Shown: positions 1-5,923 of the stretch, one piece after another
Layout of the letters: every line of letters starts with the position of its first letter
Position numbering within the stretch: position 1 is the first letter of the stretch
Source: Oscillospiraceae bacterium
GTDB taxonomy: Bacteria > Bacillota > Clostridia > Oscillospirales > JAKOTC01
DNA: 6,847 bases
Assembly (NCBI GenBank): GCA_035353335.1
Contig: DAOPZJ010000087.1
Location: forward strand, 1-6,847
Reading direction: 5' to 3'
Made by a program: the position numbers and the translations under genes
The notes under the pieces: generated by a model
Told to the model about the DNA's origin: nothing
Seen by the model: only the letters and a program-made list of their open reading frames with translations
Database searches by the model: none

Positions 1-18
1 CATCATTCATTCCCCCTT
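1..18 (-). promoter_or_regulatory. RBS and probable start codon of the next gene (cut by window edge)
   Basis: On the minus strand an AAGGGGGA ribosome binding site (18 to 11) is followed by a 7-base spacer and an ATG at 3 to 1. This ATG overlaps the TGA stop of the permease gene by one base (TGATG), the usual arrangement for translational coupling. Only the start codon is inside the window, so the product is unknown. The operon has two FtsX-type permeases and no ATPase so far, so an ABC ATP-binding subunit is the obvious expectation, but this is inference from context only. Confidence 0.6.
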
Positions 19-1391
19 AAGAATGTATCATATTCGGCGTGGTTGATGCGCCACAGCGGATAGGCAAGCGAGAGCAAGAAAACAATCAGATCAAGCGCAA
101 GCATGGCTGCTATACTGACCCATGAGATACTTACGGTCGTATTATAAAGATTTGCAAGTGAAAATGTAAATACTTTCGGCCCGATTAAAAACAATAATAC
201 TCCTGCAATAATGTTCGAAATCAATAATAGTAAAAGTACCTCCACCGCCGCAAAAGCCCTCACCGTTGATAATTTGGCTCCGCATAACAGGTGAATTGCA
301 TATTTCTTGAGATTCCGGTTGATCTTGTTACTAATGTTGGCGCTTATGCAGATGACCGCAGTCGCCGCGATAAAGACGCTGCAATACAGTAACAGATTAA
401 AATAATCGTCGATCTCAATTTTCAAAGAGCGCGGAATATTCATGATATTCCAACCCTCAATCTCGGAATAGCCGTTCGCCCAGAAAAAGTCGTTGACATT
501 CCAGACAACCTTGTCCGGATTTTCACTTGATACGACAAGCATGTACATATAATGCCGGTACATGAAATAATAAAAATCCCCGATTTTACTTTTCTCGGGA
601 TATAAATCCATGGTCGGCGTATAATCCAGCGCCGGAAGCACCATATAGTTGTCCAGATAAATAAGAGAATCCTCCGTCCCCTCATCGGTTTTTAAACTCT
701 TTTCGTATGTATCGAGAATTGCGCAGCCCTCCCGCAGGAAGCCGATGACCTTATAGACGTTTATGATGGGGATGGCAGGATCGGTGACCACGGAAAACGT
801 GTCGCCGATTTTGTAATATTCGGCGAAATCATGCCCGAGGATCACCGGATAAACGCCGTCCTTTGAATAAGTCAACTCCTGTTTTGAGTATCCGTCGAAG
901 TCCTTTCCCTCAGAAATGCCAAGATGAAAAATATTTAAAAATTCGGGCGAGACCGTCAGAGAATTTACATTGTTGAGATCGGTTAAATTGTTCAAAGGAT
1001 AATTCCGGTTTTTTACCGGTGTTCCCTCGTCATATAAATAAAGCAGCTTATCAGGGCCATTAAAATGTTGAATCGTTACCGAAGAACGGTCGTAACGCAG
1101 CTGGATATATTCCGGATATTTGGCTTTTAATTGGACTAGTGTCTGAAAATATTTTTCAATTCCCTCCCTGCTCATATAGATATCCCGCTGCGGCATCGTG
1201 GAAACAATCATCCGGGTCGAATCGTCGTTGTAAACACTCTCAAAAGTGTCCAGTACGTTCTGCGTATTCGTATAATATCCTGCGGTTCCGCCGATCAGAA
1301 ATACGCTTCCGGAGATGATCAGAATGATCAGAACGCTTAGGACAATGCTTTTATAAATACTTGTCAGGGCTTCAGAAAATAAAATCTTCAT
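3..1391 (-). CDS. FtsX/MacB-type ABC transporter permease, second of a pair
   Basis: Probable membrane subunit of an ABC transporter of the FtsX/MacB superfamily. These proteins move lipids, peptides or signals by mechanical coupling rather than through a classic channel. From ATG 1391 the protein has 462 residues. It has one transmembrane helix near residues 11-35, a large extracellular domain of about 300 residues, and three helices near 332-353, 382-405 and 423-446, which is the standard 1+3 layout. A basic coupling segment (NRNLKKYAIHLLCGAKLS, about 358-375) follows the second helix, and the protein ends in a short cytoplasmic tail. GTG at 1400 directly abuts the upstream stop and could also start the gene. 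I prefer ATG 1391 because AGGTGG lies 5 bases before it. The coupling segment and tail are less canonical than in the preceding permease, so the two may form a heterodimer. Family is fairly sure; substrate is unknown. Confidence 0.85.
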   Translation of the reverse strand: MKILFSEALTSIYKSIVLSVLIILIISGSVFLIGGTAGYYTNTQNVLDTFESVYNDDSTRMIVSTMPQRDIYMSREGIEKYFQTLVQLKAKYPEYIQLRYDRSSVTIQHFNGPDKLLYLYDEGTPVKNRNYPLNNLTDLNNVNSLTVSPEFLNIFHLGISEGKDFDGYSKQELTYSKDGVYPVILGHDFAEYYKIGDTFSVVTDPAIPIINVYKVIGFLREGCAILDTYEKSLKTDEGTEDSLIYLDNYMVLPALDYTPTMDLYPEKSKIGDFYYFMYRHYMYMLVVSSENPDKVVWNVNDFFWANGYSEIEGWNIMNIPRSLKIEIDDYFNLLLYCSVFIAATAVICISANISNKINRNLKKYAIHLLCGAKLSTVRAFAAVEVLLLLLISNIIAGVLLFLIGPKVFTFSLANLYNTTVSISWVSIAAMLALDLIVFLLSLAYPLWRINHAEYDTFLRGNE

Positions 1392-1400
1392 TTCAGCCAC

Positions 1401-2471
1401 CTAATCCTTTCGGAGCGCGTCGCCCGGCTCGATCGCCATACACCGGATCATCGGTATTAACGCAGTCAGGATGCTCACTCCAAGCGCGGAAAAGTAAGCT
1501 ATCAGCATGGACTCGGACAGCAGCCCTGGCAGTTGGATCCGGGACGAGGCCGTCTCCAGCGCCTTCTCGATCCCATATGCAGCGAAAAAGCCGAGATTAT
1601 ACAATAAAAATAGGCGCAATCCAATCCCCAGAAAGATGCCGAATACGTTCGCACCGATCAGACGGCGCACAGCGATCTCCCGAAACCGCCGCTGCGCCCA
1701 CATCGCGGTAATAGGAACGGTTGAGATAATCACCGCGAAGATACAAAAGCCGATCATCAGCAGATTCAGCGTCTTTACCCCGAAAAACTTTGAAATGCTC
1801 TCGGTGGTCTGCGGCAGTTCACATTCCTCTACGCTCAACTCATGATCTTTCAAATAGTCCATCAGTTCATCGAAACGTTTGTTTGTGTTTAAGGCGTCTC
1901 CGGCATCCAGCACGAAAATCCCGGTCTGGCAGGTATAGCCCTCGCTCATGATTCGGATTACGCCACTGCTTGAAATATTTTTCGTGTTGACAATCAACTC
2001 GCCAATGACCTGATACCCTTTGAAATAGAGCTGTCCTTCCTTCTTTTCAAAATTCGGATCGTTCTTGAAACTATCCATACTCATTTGATTGGAGCCGATG
2101 ACCACGGCTACGGTTGATAAATTAGCAAAATCCGTGGCAGTGAATCTCCTGCCGCTTGTCACCGACATAATGAAATCCGGCTTTGATGAATAAATACCGT
2201 GCCAGACATTACCTTGGCTTTTAATCGAGCCGTTGAAGATCGTGATGTCCCCGCAGGAGCGAGCAAATTCAATAAATAATTTGGAATCAATCTCATCGGG
2301 AGAGATTTTATAAGACACCATCAGCGCCCGCGCATCGGCGCCGTAGAAAGCCGTAGCCGTGGCGGCGAGCTGCGCCCGGTGCGCCGTATATACGCCGAAA
2401 AACAGCCCGCTGAACCCCACAACCATATAGATCAGAACGAGGATCACCTCATCAAACCGTATTTTTTTCAT
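1401..2471 (-). CDS. FtsX/MacB-type ABC transporter permease, first of a pair
   Basis: Probable ABC transporter permease of 356 residues with the FtsX-family layout. Helix 1 is near residues 9-30, an extracellular domain covers about 31-230, and three helices lie near 235-258, 276-300 and 321-342. The segment RRFREIAVRRLIGAN (about 261-275), just after helix 2, matches the family's conserved coupling-helix region. The C-terminus IEPGDALRKD matches the family's usual ending of the type dPaeaLR. ATG 2471 is chosen over the in-frame TTG at 2477, although neither has a good ribosome binding site, so translation may depend on the upstream gene 48 bases away. No terminator is visible in that gap. 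The stop codon is immediately followed by the start region of the second permease, so the two are co-translated and likely partners. It is shorter than typical four-helix MacB permeases because of a smaller extracellular domain. Confidence 0.88.
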   Translation of the reverse strand: MKKIRFDEVILVLIYMVVGFSGLFFGVYTAHRAQLAATATAFYGADARALMVSYKISPDEIDSKLFIEFARSCGDITIFNGSIKSQGNVWHGIYSSKPDFIMSVTSGRRFTATDFANLSTVAVVIGSNQMSMDSFKNDPNFEKKEGQLYFKGYQVIGELIVNTKNISSSGVIRIMSEGYTCQTGIFVLDAGDALNTNKRFDELMDYLKDHELSVEECELPQTTESISKFFGVKTLNLLMIGFCIFAVIISTVPITAMWAQRRFREIAVRRLIGANVFGIFLGIGLRLFLLYNLGFFAAYGIEKALETASSRIQLPGLLSESMLIAYFSALGVSILTALIPMIRCMAIEPGDALRKD

Positions 2472-2519
2472 TCGCAAACCGTATCACGACCCGTCATATG
2501 TAATATCTTTAACTCAATA

Positions 2520-4013
2520 TTATTCATCTCCGGGGAACAGCTGTCCGAACACATCTTCCCACAGCGTCGGAACCAGATAGACATCCGCGCGTTGGTAAGC
2601 AGCGAGTTCTTCCTTCATTTGGTTTGACTCCTCTAACGAAGACGCCCGTTTCGAGATGATATATTCATCGCTTGTGACGCCCTCAGGTGAATATCCTGCC
2701 GAATTAGGTATCGCCGCAATAACATCCATTCCCCAAATGTATCTTTTCCCATCAGCGGTTACTGCAATCTTAGAATAATATGATGAAGTGAATTCTACGA
2801 CATTATCGAGTATTTTTACCGGTTCTTTCAATTCATCAGTCACTGTTAAATCCATTTCCGAATATACGGACCGGTTATCACGATAAACTTCTGTTGGAAT
2901 CGACCCGTCACCTGTAATCATGGAATTTTCACCGATCGCCCATAAAGAACCGTCATCTTTCAAAAAATACAAAGTGGACTGATGAAAACTTAAATCAAAT
3001 TGATAGAGAAATTTAACGCCTTCCGCGACTTTTACGGTTCCGGATTCCACGGTGTTTCCGGTGTCGACATCAATATAATTTTTCCCATTGATATACAAAT
3101 CGCCTTTTAAAGTGAGATAACCAAAAATGAACCCTTCGCCTCCGTATAACTGCGCCACATTTTTCGCCATAATTTTTACCCCGTTGGTCGGTTTCAGTTC
3201 TGTTCCGTCCTCGGTCACATAGAAGCCGTCGAGGCAAAAATTATTTGCCTCGTCGATATACCCATACGCATACTGCGTGGATGATTGAACGTTTTCGTGC
3301 TTCTTTTCGACAGTGAAGTTCCCATTTTCATCTTCGCTTAAGTACCAGATTGTGTTTTGTTTATAATAAGAAAAATAATATTTAAATATCGACGAAGATA
3401 CCATATCGGTGATTTTACCATTCCCTTGTGCTTCATAAAAATATCCATTTAAACTCGTTACGCTCGAATCGACCAAACGCATTTCTAGATTTTGATACAT
3501 TCCGCTGCCTTGTGTTGTGCCGATTATATATAAGTCGCCGTTATCTTTTAAAATATAACAACAATATTGTCCTGGGATATAATTCATGATTTCTGAAACA
3601 CCATCCGCAATTTTCATGAATCGTTCACAAAAATTTCCACCTGTTTCGGAATTCGGGTAATTCCCGATTACCCACAGGGACTTGTCGCTTTTCAAAATGA
3701 ATGTTGCATAACCGCAGCCCTCGACGTCCATCACGTTTTCCGCAAGCTTAACCGGTTGATCGGAGACATACTGCTCTGGCAACGGCAGCTCTAACGCATA
3801 ACCGAAATTTCTACCCCAACCATAAAGTACATGTTCAGCAGTTAAATAATAATGTGTGCCGAAATAATTCCGCATTTGTTTCGGGGCTTTATCATAAACT
3901 TCAAGCGGAAACGTCACCACTACCCCCCTACTCTGCACCGGCTGACAGCCGGTGCAGAGTAGGAACAGCATGGCAAGAATGGTTATGGCTTTTTTAAATA
4001 CCGTTCTTTTCAT
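2520..4013 (-). CDS. RCC1-like repeat lipoprotein
   Basis: Predicted membrane-anchored, surface-exposed protein of 497 residues. The N-terminus is a lipoprotein signal: basic MKRTVFKK, a hydrophobic stretch, then a lipobox ending LLCTGC with Cys23 as the acylated residue; Cys at -3 is unusual but tolerable. The rest carries spaced repeats like the RCC1 beta-propeller blade (D-G-x-L-W-x-x-G-x-N). They are seen near residues 59-71 (LYGWGRNFG), 108-118 (SLWVIGN), 156-165 (GDLYIIG), around 300 (GDLYINGKN), 351-364 (DDGSLWAIGEN) and 420-430 (ADGKRYIWGMD). A single propeller is therefore likely. In bacteria such proteins generally act as extracellular binding scaffolds; no catalytic motif is visible. 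An in-frame TTG at 4031 exists, but AGGA six bases before ATG 4013 fixes the start. It follows the small secreted protein gene by 19 bases and precedes two permeases, so it may bind the exported product. The lipobox codons lie inside a perfect palindrome. Confidence 0.8.
   Translation of the reverse strand: MKRTVFKKAITILAMLFLLCTGCQPVQSRGVVVTFPLEVYDKAPKQMRNYFGTHYYLTAEHVLYGWGRNFGYALELPLPEQYVSDQPVKLAENVMDVEGCGYATFILKSDKSLWVIGNYPNSETGGNFCERFMKIADGVSEIMNYIPGQYCCYILKDNGDLYIIGTTQGSGMYQNLEMRLVDSSVTSLNGYFYEAQGNGKITDMVSSSIFKYYFSYYKQNTIWYLSEDENGNFTVEKKHENVQSSTQYAYGYIDEANNFCLDGFYVTEDGTELKPTNGVKIMAKNVAQLYGGEGFIFGYLTLKGDLYINGKNYIDVDTGNTVESGTVKVAEGVKFLYQFDLSFHQSTLYFLKDDGSLWAIGENSMITGDGSIPTEVYRDNRSVYSEMDLTVTDELKEPVKILDNVVEFTSSYYSKIAVTADGKRYIWGMDVIAAIPNSAGYSPEGVTSDEYIISKRASSLEESNQMKEELAAYQRADVYLVPTLWEDVFGQLFPGDE
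3927..3963. repeat. Perfect 18-base inverted repeat with a 1-base centre, inside the lipoprotein gene
   Basis: Arms 3927-3944 and 3946-3963 are exact reverse complements around the single base 3945. On the mRNA this would form a GC-rich hairpin of about 17 bp with a 3-base loop, starting about 50 bases after the AUG. It encodes the residues from the end of the hydrophobic core through the lipobox and just past it (LLCTGCQPVQSR), and the reading frame is intact through it. There is no U-run after it, so it is not an intrinsic terminator. It may be a translation-modulating hairpin, a protein-binding site, a small inserted palindrome or a sequencing/assembly artefact. Confidence 0.95.
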
Positions 4014-4019
4014 GTGAAT

Positions 4020-4023
4020 TCCT
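4020..4023 (-). promoter_or_regulatory. Ribosome binding site fixing the lipoprotein start
   Basis: AGGA followed by a 6-base spacer (ATTCAC) before ATG 4013. It sits in the 19-base gap after the stop of the upstream small gene and rules out the TTG six codons upstream as the main start. Confidence 0.8.
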
Positions 4024-4032
4024 ACTTTCAAA

Positions 4033-4395
4033 TCAGATTAATGTAATTTCACCCCAGTTGGTATATCCTGATGCTGAGTAATAAGACAAGTCAGCAGAAT
4101 CTCCTGGTTCGTATGAAAGTTGACCATTAGAAGCGAGTTGCGTTGCGTAATTTGTATTAGTAGCAGCAGTATAAACAAGGCTCCAATGAAAATCGAAATC
4201 TGTGTTTGCTTGTGAAACATTCATTTCTGCATCCCAGAAGCAAATACCGTTAAGCATTGCGTATCCGCATCCTCCAGTAGCAACGCTGTAGATATCATTA
4301 ATACCTCCGTCTTTCGCTGCTAATCCGATGCACAAAGAGAAGGCTAAAACCGCAGCCATCAGTACTGCGGCGATCAATTTGACTGACTTTTTCAT
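4033..4395 (-). CDS. Small Sec-exported protein, hypothetical
   Basis: I do not recognise this 120-residue protein. It begins with a clear Sec signal peptide: basic MKKSVK, a hydrophobic core of about 19 residues, then GLA-AKDGG, with cleavage likely after Ala26 or Ala27. The mature part of about 93 residues is rich in Gly, Ser, Thr, Asn, Tyr and Trp. It has exactly two cysteines, Cys43 and Cys52, within GGCGYAMLNGICFW, well placed for a disulfide. It is net acidic, has no membrane segment after the signal, and ends hydrophobically (NWGEITLI). Start ATG 4395 has an AAAGGA site with a 6-base spacer. It is the first gene of the operon with the RCC1-like lipoprotein and two ABC permeases. It could be a bacteriocin-like or signalling product, or a surface protein exported with the help of neighbours. 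The layout recalls lactococcin-972-type loci (small Sec-exported peptide plus FtsX-like membrane protein), but I see no shared sequence motif. Confidence 0.8.
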   Translation of the reverse strand: MKKSVKLIAAVLMAAVLAFSLCIGLAAKDGGINDIYSVATGGCGYAMLNGICFWDAEMNVSQANTDFDFHWSLVYTAATNTNYATQLASNGQLSYEPGDSADLSYYSASGYTNWGEITLI

Positions 4396-4409
4396 AATGA
4401 ATCCTTTCC

Positions 4410-4428
4410 GGGAAACGAAACATTTCCC
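4410..4428. repeat. Inverted repeat GGGAAA-N7-TTTCCC upstream of the small secreted gene
   Basis: Six-base arms 4410-4415 and 4423-4428 are perfect reverse complements with a 7-base spacer. The repeat lies in the untranslated leader just ahead of the AAAGGA ribosome binding site (4402-4407). It could be an operator half-site pair or a small hairpin that limits ribosome access. Short repeats of this size also occur by chance. Confidence 0.4.
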
Positions 4429-4435
4429 TTTTCAT

Positions 4436-4464
4436 CTCATAAACGGCTGAACAAAAATTAACAA
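4436..4464 (-). promoter_or_regulatory. Possible promoter of the secreted-protein/permease operon
   Basis: TTGTTA at 4464 to 4459, a 17-base spacer, and TATGAG at 4441 to 4436, each matching sigma-A consensus at four of six positions. It would start transcription about 35 bases before ATG 4395. It is weaker than the promoter at 4690-4718, so the operon may instead be read from that one with a leader of almost 300 bases. Confidence 0.3.
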
Positions 4465-4483
4465 CCGATTTCAATTTTATTTT

Positions 4484-4683
4484 GTTCGCGAAAATAATAC
4501 CTTTGAATGGGTCCGTTCCGACTACCCGTTTCCGCTTACGGGATAGCCGGTCATTTTTGCACAATCAGCACTTCCCGCTCGGGCGTTGTTACCCGATGCG
4601 GCCGGCAGGCAACATTTAGTCGATCCTTTTTTAATATCGCATACAATTCATCATCTTTTACAGCTTGATCAGAGTCATTTCTG
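4484..4683 (-). ncRNA. Candidate structured RNA of about 200 nt (free RNA or long leader)
   Basis: Directly after a near-consensus promoter, the minus-strand RNA can form nested pairings. A 7-bp closing stem pairs 4617-4623 (UCGACUA) with 4518-4524 (UAGUCGG). Inside it are a 9-bp hairpin (4606-4614 with 4587-4595), a CCC-GAGC-GGG tetraloop hairpin (4574-4583), and a hairpin with arms CUAUCCCGU and ACGGGUAG (4522-4546) that competes with the closing stem for three bases. The loop of the 9-bp hairpin (GCCGG, 4602-4606) can also pair with CCGGC at 4546-4550, a possible pseudoknot. A weaker outer pairing of 4637-4641 with 4487-4491 would extend the fold. The A-rich linkers between stems fit a compact multi-branch RNA. 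The size and AAAGGA-flanked layout make the clostridial raiA-motif RNA class the first named family to test, but I cannot claim a match. No U-tailed terminator ends it, so read-through into the operon is possible. Both ends are approximate. Confidence 0.5.
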
Positions 4684-4689
4684 ATGACC

Positions 4690-4718
4690 ATTATACGCAA
4701 TATACAGAACATTTTCAA
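4690..4718 (-). promoter_or_regulatory. Near-consensus sigma-A-type promoter
   Basis: TTGAAA at 4718 to 4713, exactly 17 bases, then TATAAT at 4695 to 4690. The -10 box is perfect and the -35 box has one mismatch, making it the best promoter in the window. The expected start is near 4683, exactly where the structured region begins. No good open frame starts just after it, which favours an RNA product or a long leader for the gene at 4395. Confidence 0.7.
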
Positions 4719-4750
4719 TATCCTGTCATGTATTTTTTCCATGTTCCCAT
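4715..4750 (-). CDS. Possible 11-codon mini-ORF with a strong RBS
   Basis: ATG at 4750 to 4748 follows GGGGAGGG (4765 to 4758) by 7 bases, one of the strongest ribosome binding sites in the window. The frame encodes only 11 residues (MGTWKKYMTGY) before TGA. Its stop overlaps the -35 box of the strong promoter, so it would belong to a transcript arriving from upstream. It could be a leader peptide or the leftover start of a decayed gene; chance is also plausible. No function can be assigned. Confidence 0.2.
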   Translation of the reverse strand: MGTWKKYMTGY

Positions 4751-5009
4751 CGTAATTCCCTCCCCTTTTTATTGATTTTATAGCGAATTCGCTTTTTATT
4801 CTTGCTGTTGTCATTTCGGTTACATTTACTAATTTATTATGTAATTAATGTTTCGTAATGTGACTTTAATTAATGGTTTATATCCCCTTGTTTTACTATT
4901 TTCCTCATCACTAATCTCTATCTGGTGTTATTTTACATTGTATCCAGTTATTTGTCATGTAATATTTTCCATATTTCATTGACATTATTCGATAATTTTC
5001 GACATCAAT
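4751..5009. other. AT-rich intergenic stretch without a supported gene
   Basis: About 260 bases of strongly AT-rich sequence between the operon terminator and the mini-ORF. Stop codons are frequent in all frames; the longest frames I read start without ribosome binding sites. It holds one plausible promoter (4930-4958) and a short direct repeat of AATTAATG (near 4843-4850 and 4867-4874). I see no tRNA, CRISPR or insertion-sequence end. Its composition differs sharply from the GC-richer flanking genes and from the structured region at 4500-4620. Confidence 0.6.
4930..4958 (-). promoter_or_regulatory. Possible second promoter in the intergenic region
   Basis: ATGACA at 4958 to 4953, a 17-base spacer and TAAAAT at 4935 to 4930 on the minus strand, each five of six to consensus. 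It lies downstream of the operon terminator and could produce a transcript covering the mini-ORF and structured region. In such AT-rich DNA a match like this may be accidental. Confidence 0.3.
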
Positions 5010-5044
5010 AAAAAGCGGCGGCTTTCCGATGAAAGCCACCGCTT
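5010..5044 (-). terminator. Intrinsic terminator of the oxidoreductase/isomerase operon
   Basis: Arms 5015-5026 and 5031-5042 form a 12-bp stem with a 4-base loop, extendable by two A-T pairs to 5013-5044. The single mismatch on DNA is a G-U pair in the minus-strand RNA. The stem is followed by UUUUU on the minus strand. It begins 15 bases after the isomerase stop codon. A T-run on the plus-strand side means it could also work in the other direction, although no plus-strand gene approaches it. Confidence 0.92.
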
Positions 5045-5059
5045 CTGTTTTTGATTCTT

Positions 5060-5923
5060 TTATGCGAGCTCGATGTATCTTTTCAAATTATCCAATCCGA
5101 TTCGGATCGCGTTAATCGGGTCTTCCATGCCCTCGAATTCAATCGAGACATATCCGTCGTAGCCATTGGCTTTGAGAATTTTCAGACACTGCACGATCGG
5201 AACCACGCCGTGGCCGACGATTGCGCCGCGAATATAATTCTGGGCGCGGGTCTTGAACCATCCCTCACCGGGGTCGGGGCCGTTGCCCCACTTGAAATGA
5301 AAATCTTTAACGTGCACATGGAACGCGTAAGGCGCGTTGCGTCCGACCGCAAGCTCCGGGGCTTCGTCGGCACACATAAAGTTGCCGATGTCGATGAGCT
5401 GACCGAAATTGTCATCGGCGACCGTATGGATCAGTTTCTCAACCCGTGCGCTCTCCTGAACGAGCTGGCCGTGGTTTTCGATCATGGTTTTAATTCCCTT
5501 GGAAGCGGCATAACGGGTAACTTTGCGGCAGCCGTCGGCGATTTTGGCGACTTCGGTATCAAAGCCGCGAGTTCCGCGTGTGCCGTCCTTGAATCCGAAT
5601 GTCGCGTCGTGGCGCATGGTTTTGACGCTTAATATCGCGGCGAGGTCGACTTGTTCAAACAGCCGCTCGGCCTCTTTATCAACGCTGTCGGCTTTTAAAA
5701 AGTCCGCGCCGGTGCAGTAATTGACAATCGGGATGCCGACCGATTTGGCTTCTGCCGCAAGTGCCTTGGCGTAATCAGTGACACTTTCACCCTCGCGCGG
5801 GGAGAGACCCGAAAATTCGATGCCGTCAAAACCCATCTCCTTGGCTTTTTTGATGCAGTCGAACTGCGGCATTCCGCTGACTCTGTAAAAACTGTAGCTG
5901 CTGACGGCGGTTTTTATTGTCAT
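5060..5923 (-). CDS. Sugar phosphate isomerase/epimerase, xylose-isomerase-like TIM barrel
   Basis: Cytoplasmic metal-dependent TIM-barrel enzyme of 287 residues, the usual length for this family (IolE/YcjR-like, AP endonuclease 2 fold). Family members isomerise, epimerise or dehydrate sugars and cyclitols. The barrel starts with AVSSYSF (6-12) and the GFDGIEF strand (31-37). Likely metal ligands are Glu149 (MIENHG), Asp178 (LIDIGN), His204 (HVHVKD) and Glu262 (SIEFEG), all four present. ATG 5923 has GAGGTGA with a 7-base spacer. A frame open further upstream only reads the end of the neighbouring gene in another phase. The start overlaps the oxidoreductase stop by four bases (ATGA), so the two are translationally coupled and probably act on the same substrate, as in many inositol, glucoside or keto-sugar pathways. 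The exact substrate cannot be read from sequence. Confidence 0.93.
   Translation of the reverse strand: MTIKTAVSSYSFYRVSGMPQFDCIKKAKEMGFDGIEFSGLSPREGESVTDYAKALAAEAKSVGIPIVNYCTGADFLKADSVDKEAERLFEQVDLAAILSVKTMRHDATFGFKDGTRGTRGFDTEVAKIADGCRKVTRYAASKGIKTMIENHGQLVQESARVEKLIHTVADDNFGQLIDIGNFMCADEAPELAVGRNAPYAFHVHVKDFHFKWGNGPDPGEGWFKTRAQNYIRGAIVGHGVVPIVQCLKILKANGYDGYVSIEFEGMEDPINAIRIGLDNLKRYIELA

Noticed and set aside
2472..2519. The 48-base gap between lipoprotein and first permease as a terminator or promoter site
   Set aside because: I found no stem with a U-run and no convincing -35/-10 pair, so the operon is most simply continuous here.
4033..4395. Identification of the small secreted protein as a lactococcin-972-family bacteriocin
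   Set aside because: The gene layout is reminiscent, but I could not see the family's typical Tyr/His-rich core and C-terminal pattern, so only an analogy is kept.
4477..4497. A 7-bp AT hairpin (TTATTTT / AAAATAA) as a terminator of the structured RNA
   Set aside because: The stem is only A-T pairs and is not followed by a U-run on the minus strand; part of its loop may instead pair with 4637-4641.
4298..4564. An 88-codon minus-strand frame overlapping the start of the secreted-protein gene
   Set aside because: It overlaps the well-supported signal peptide coding region and its RBS in another frame, is composed mainly of basic low-information residues, and lacks a ribosome binding site.
4551..4814. 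An 87-codon open frame on the minus strand across the intergenic region
   Set aside because: Its first ATG has no ribosome binding site, the strong GGGGAGGG site is out of register with its in-frame ATG at 4742 (15 bases away), the best promoter of the window lies inside it, and its second half coincides with the folded RNA. I recognise no domain in it, though a short real protein cannot be excluded.
5051..5632. A 193-codon plus-strand frame
   Set aside because: It lies wholly antisense to the isomerase gene, whose metal-ligand motifs and coupling to its neighbour are clear; it is a codon-bias shadow.
5708..5717. A 10-base match (GCCGGTGCAG) between the palindrome arm and the isomerase gene
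   Set aside because: Both sites encode a Cys-Thr-Gly run with the same codons, so the match is explained by coding and is too short to indicate a dispersed repeat.
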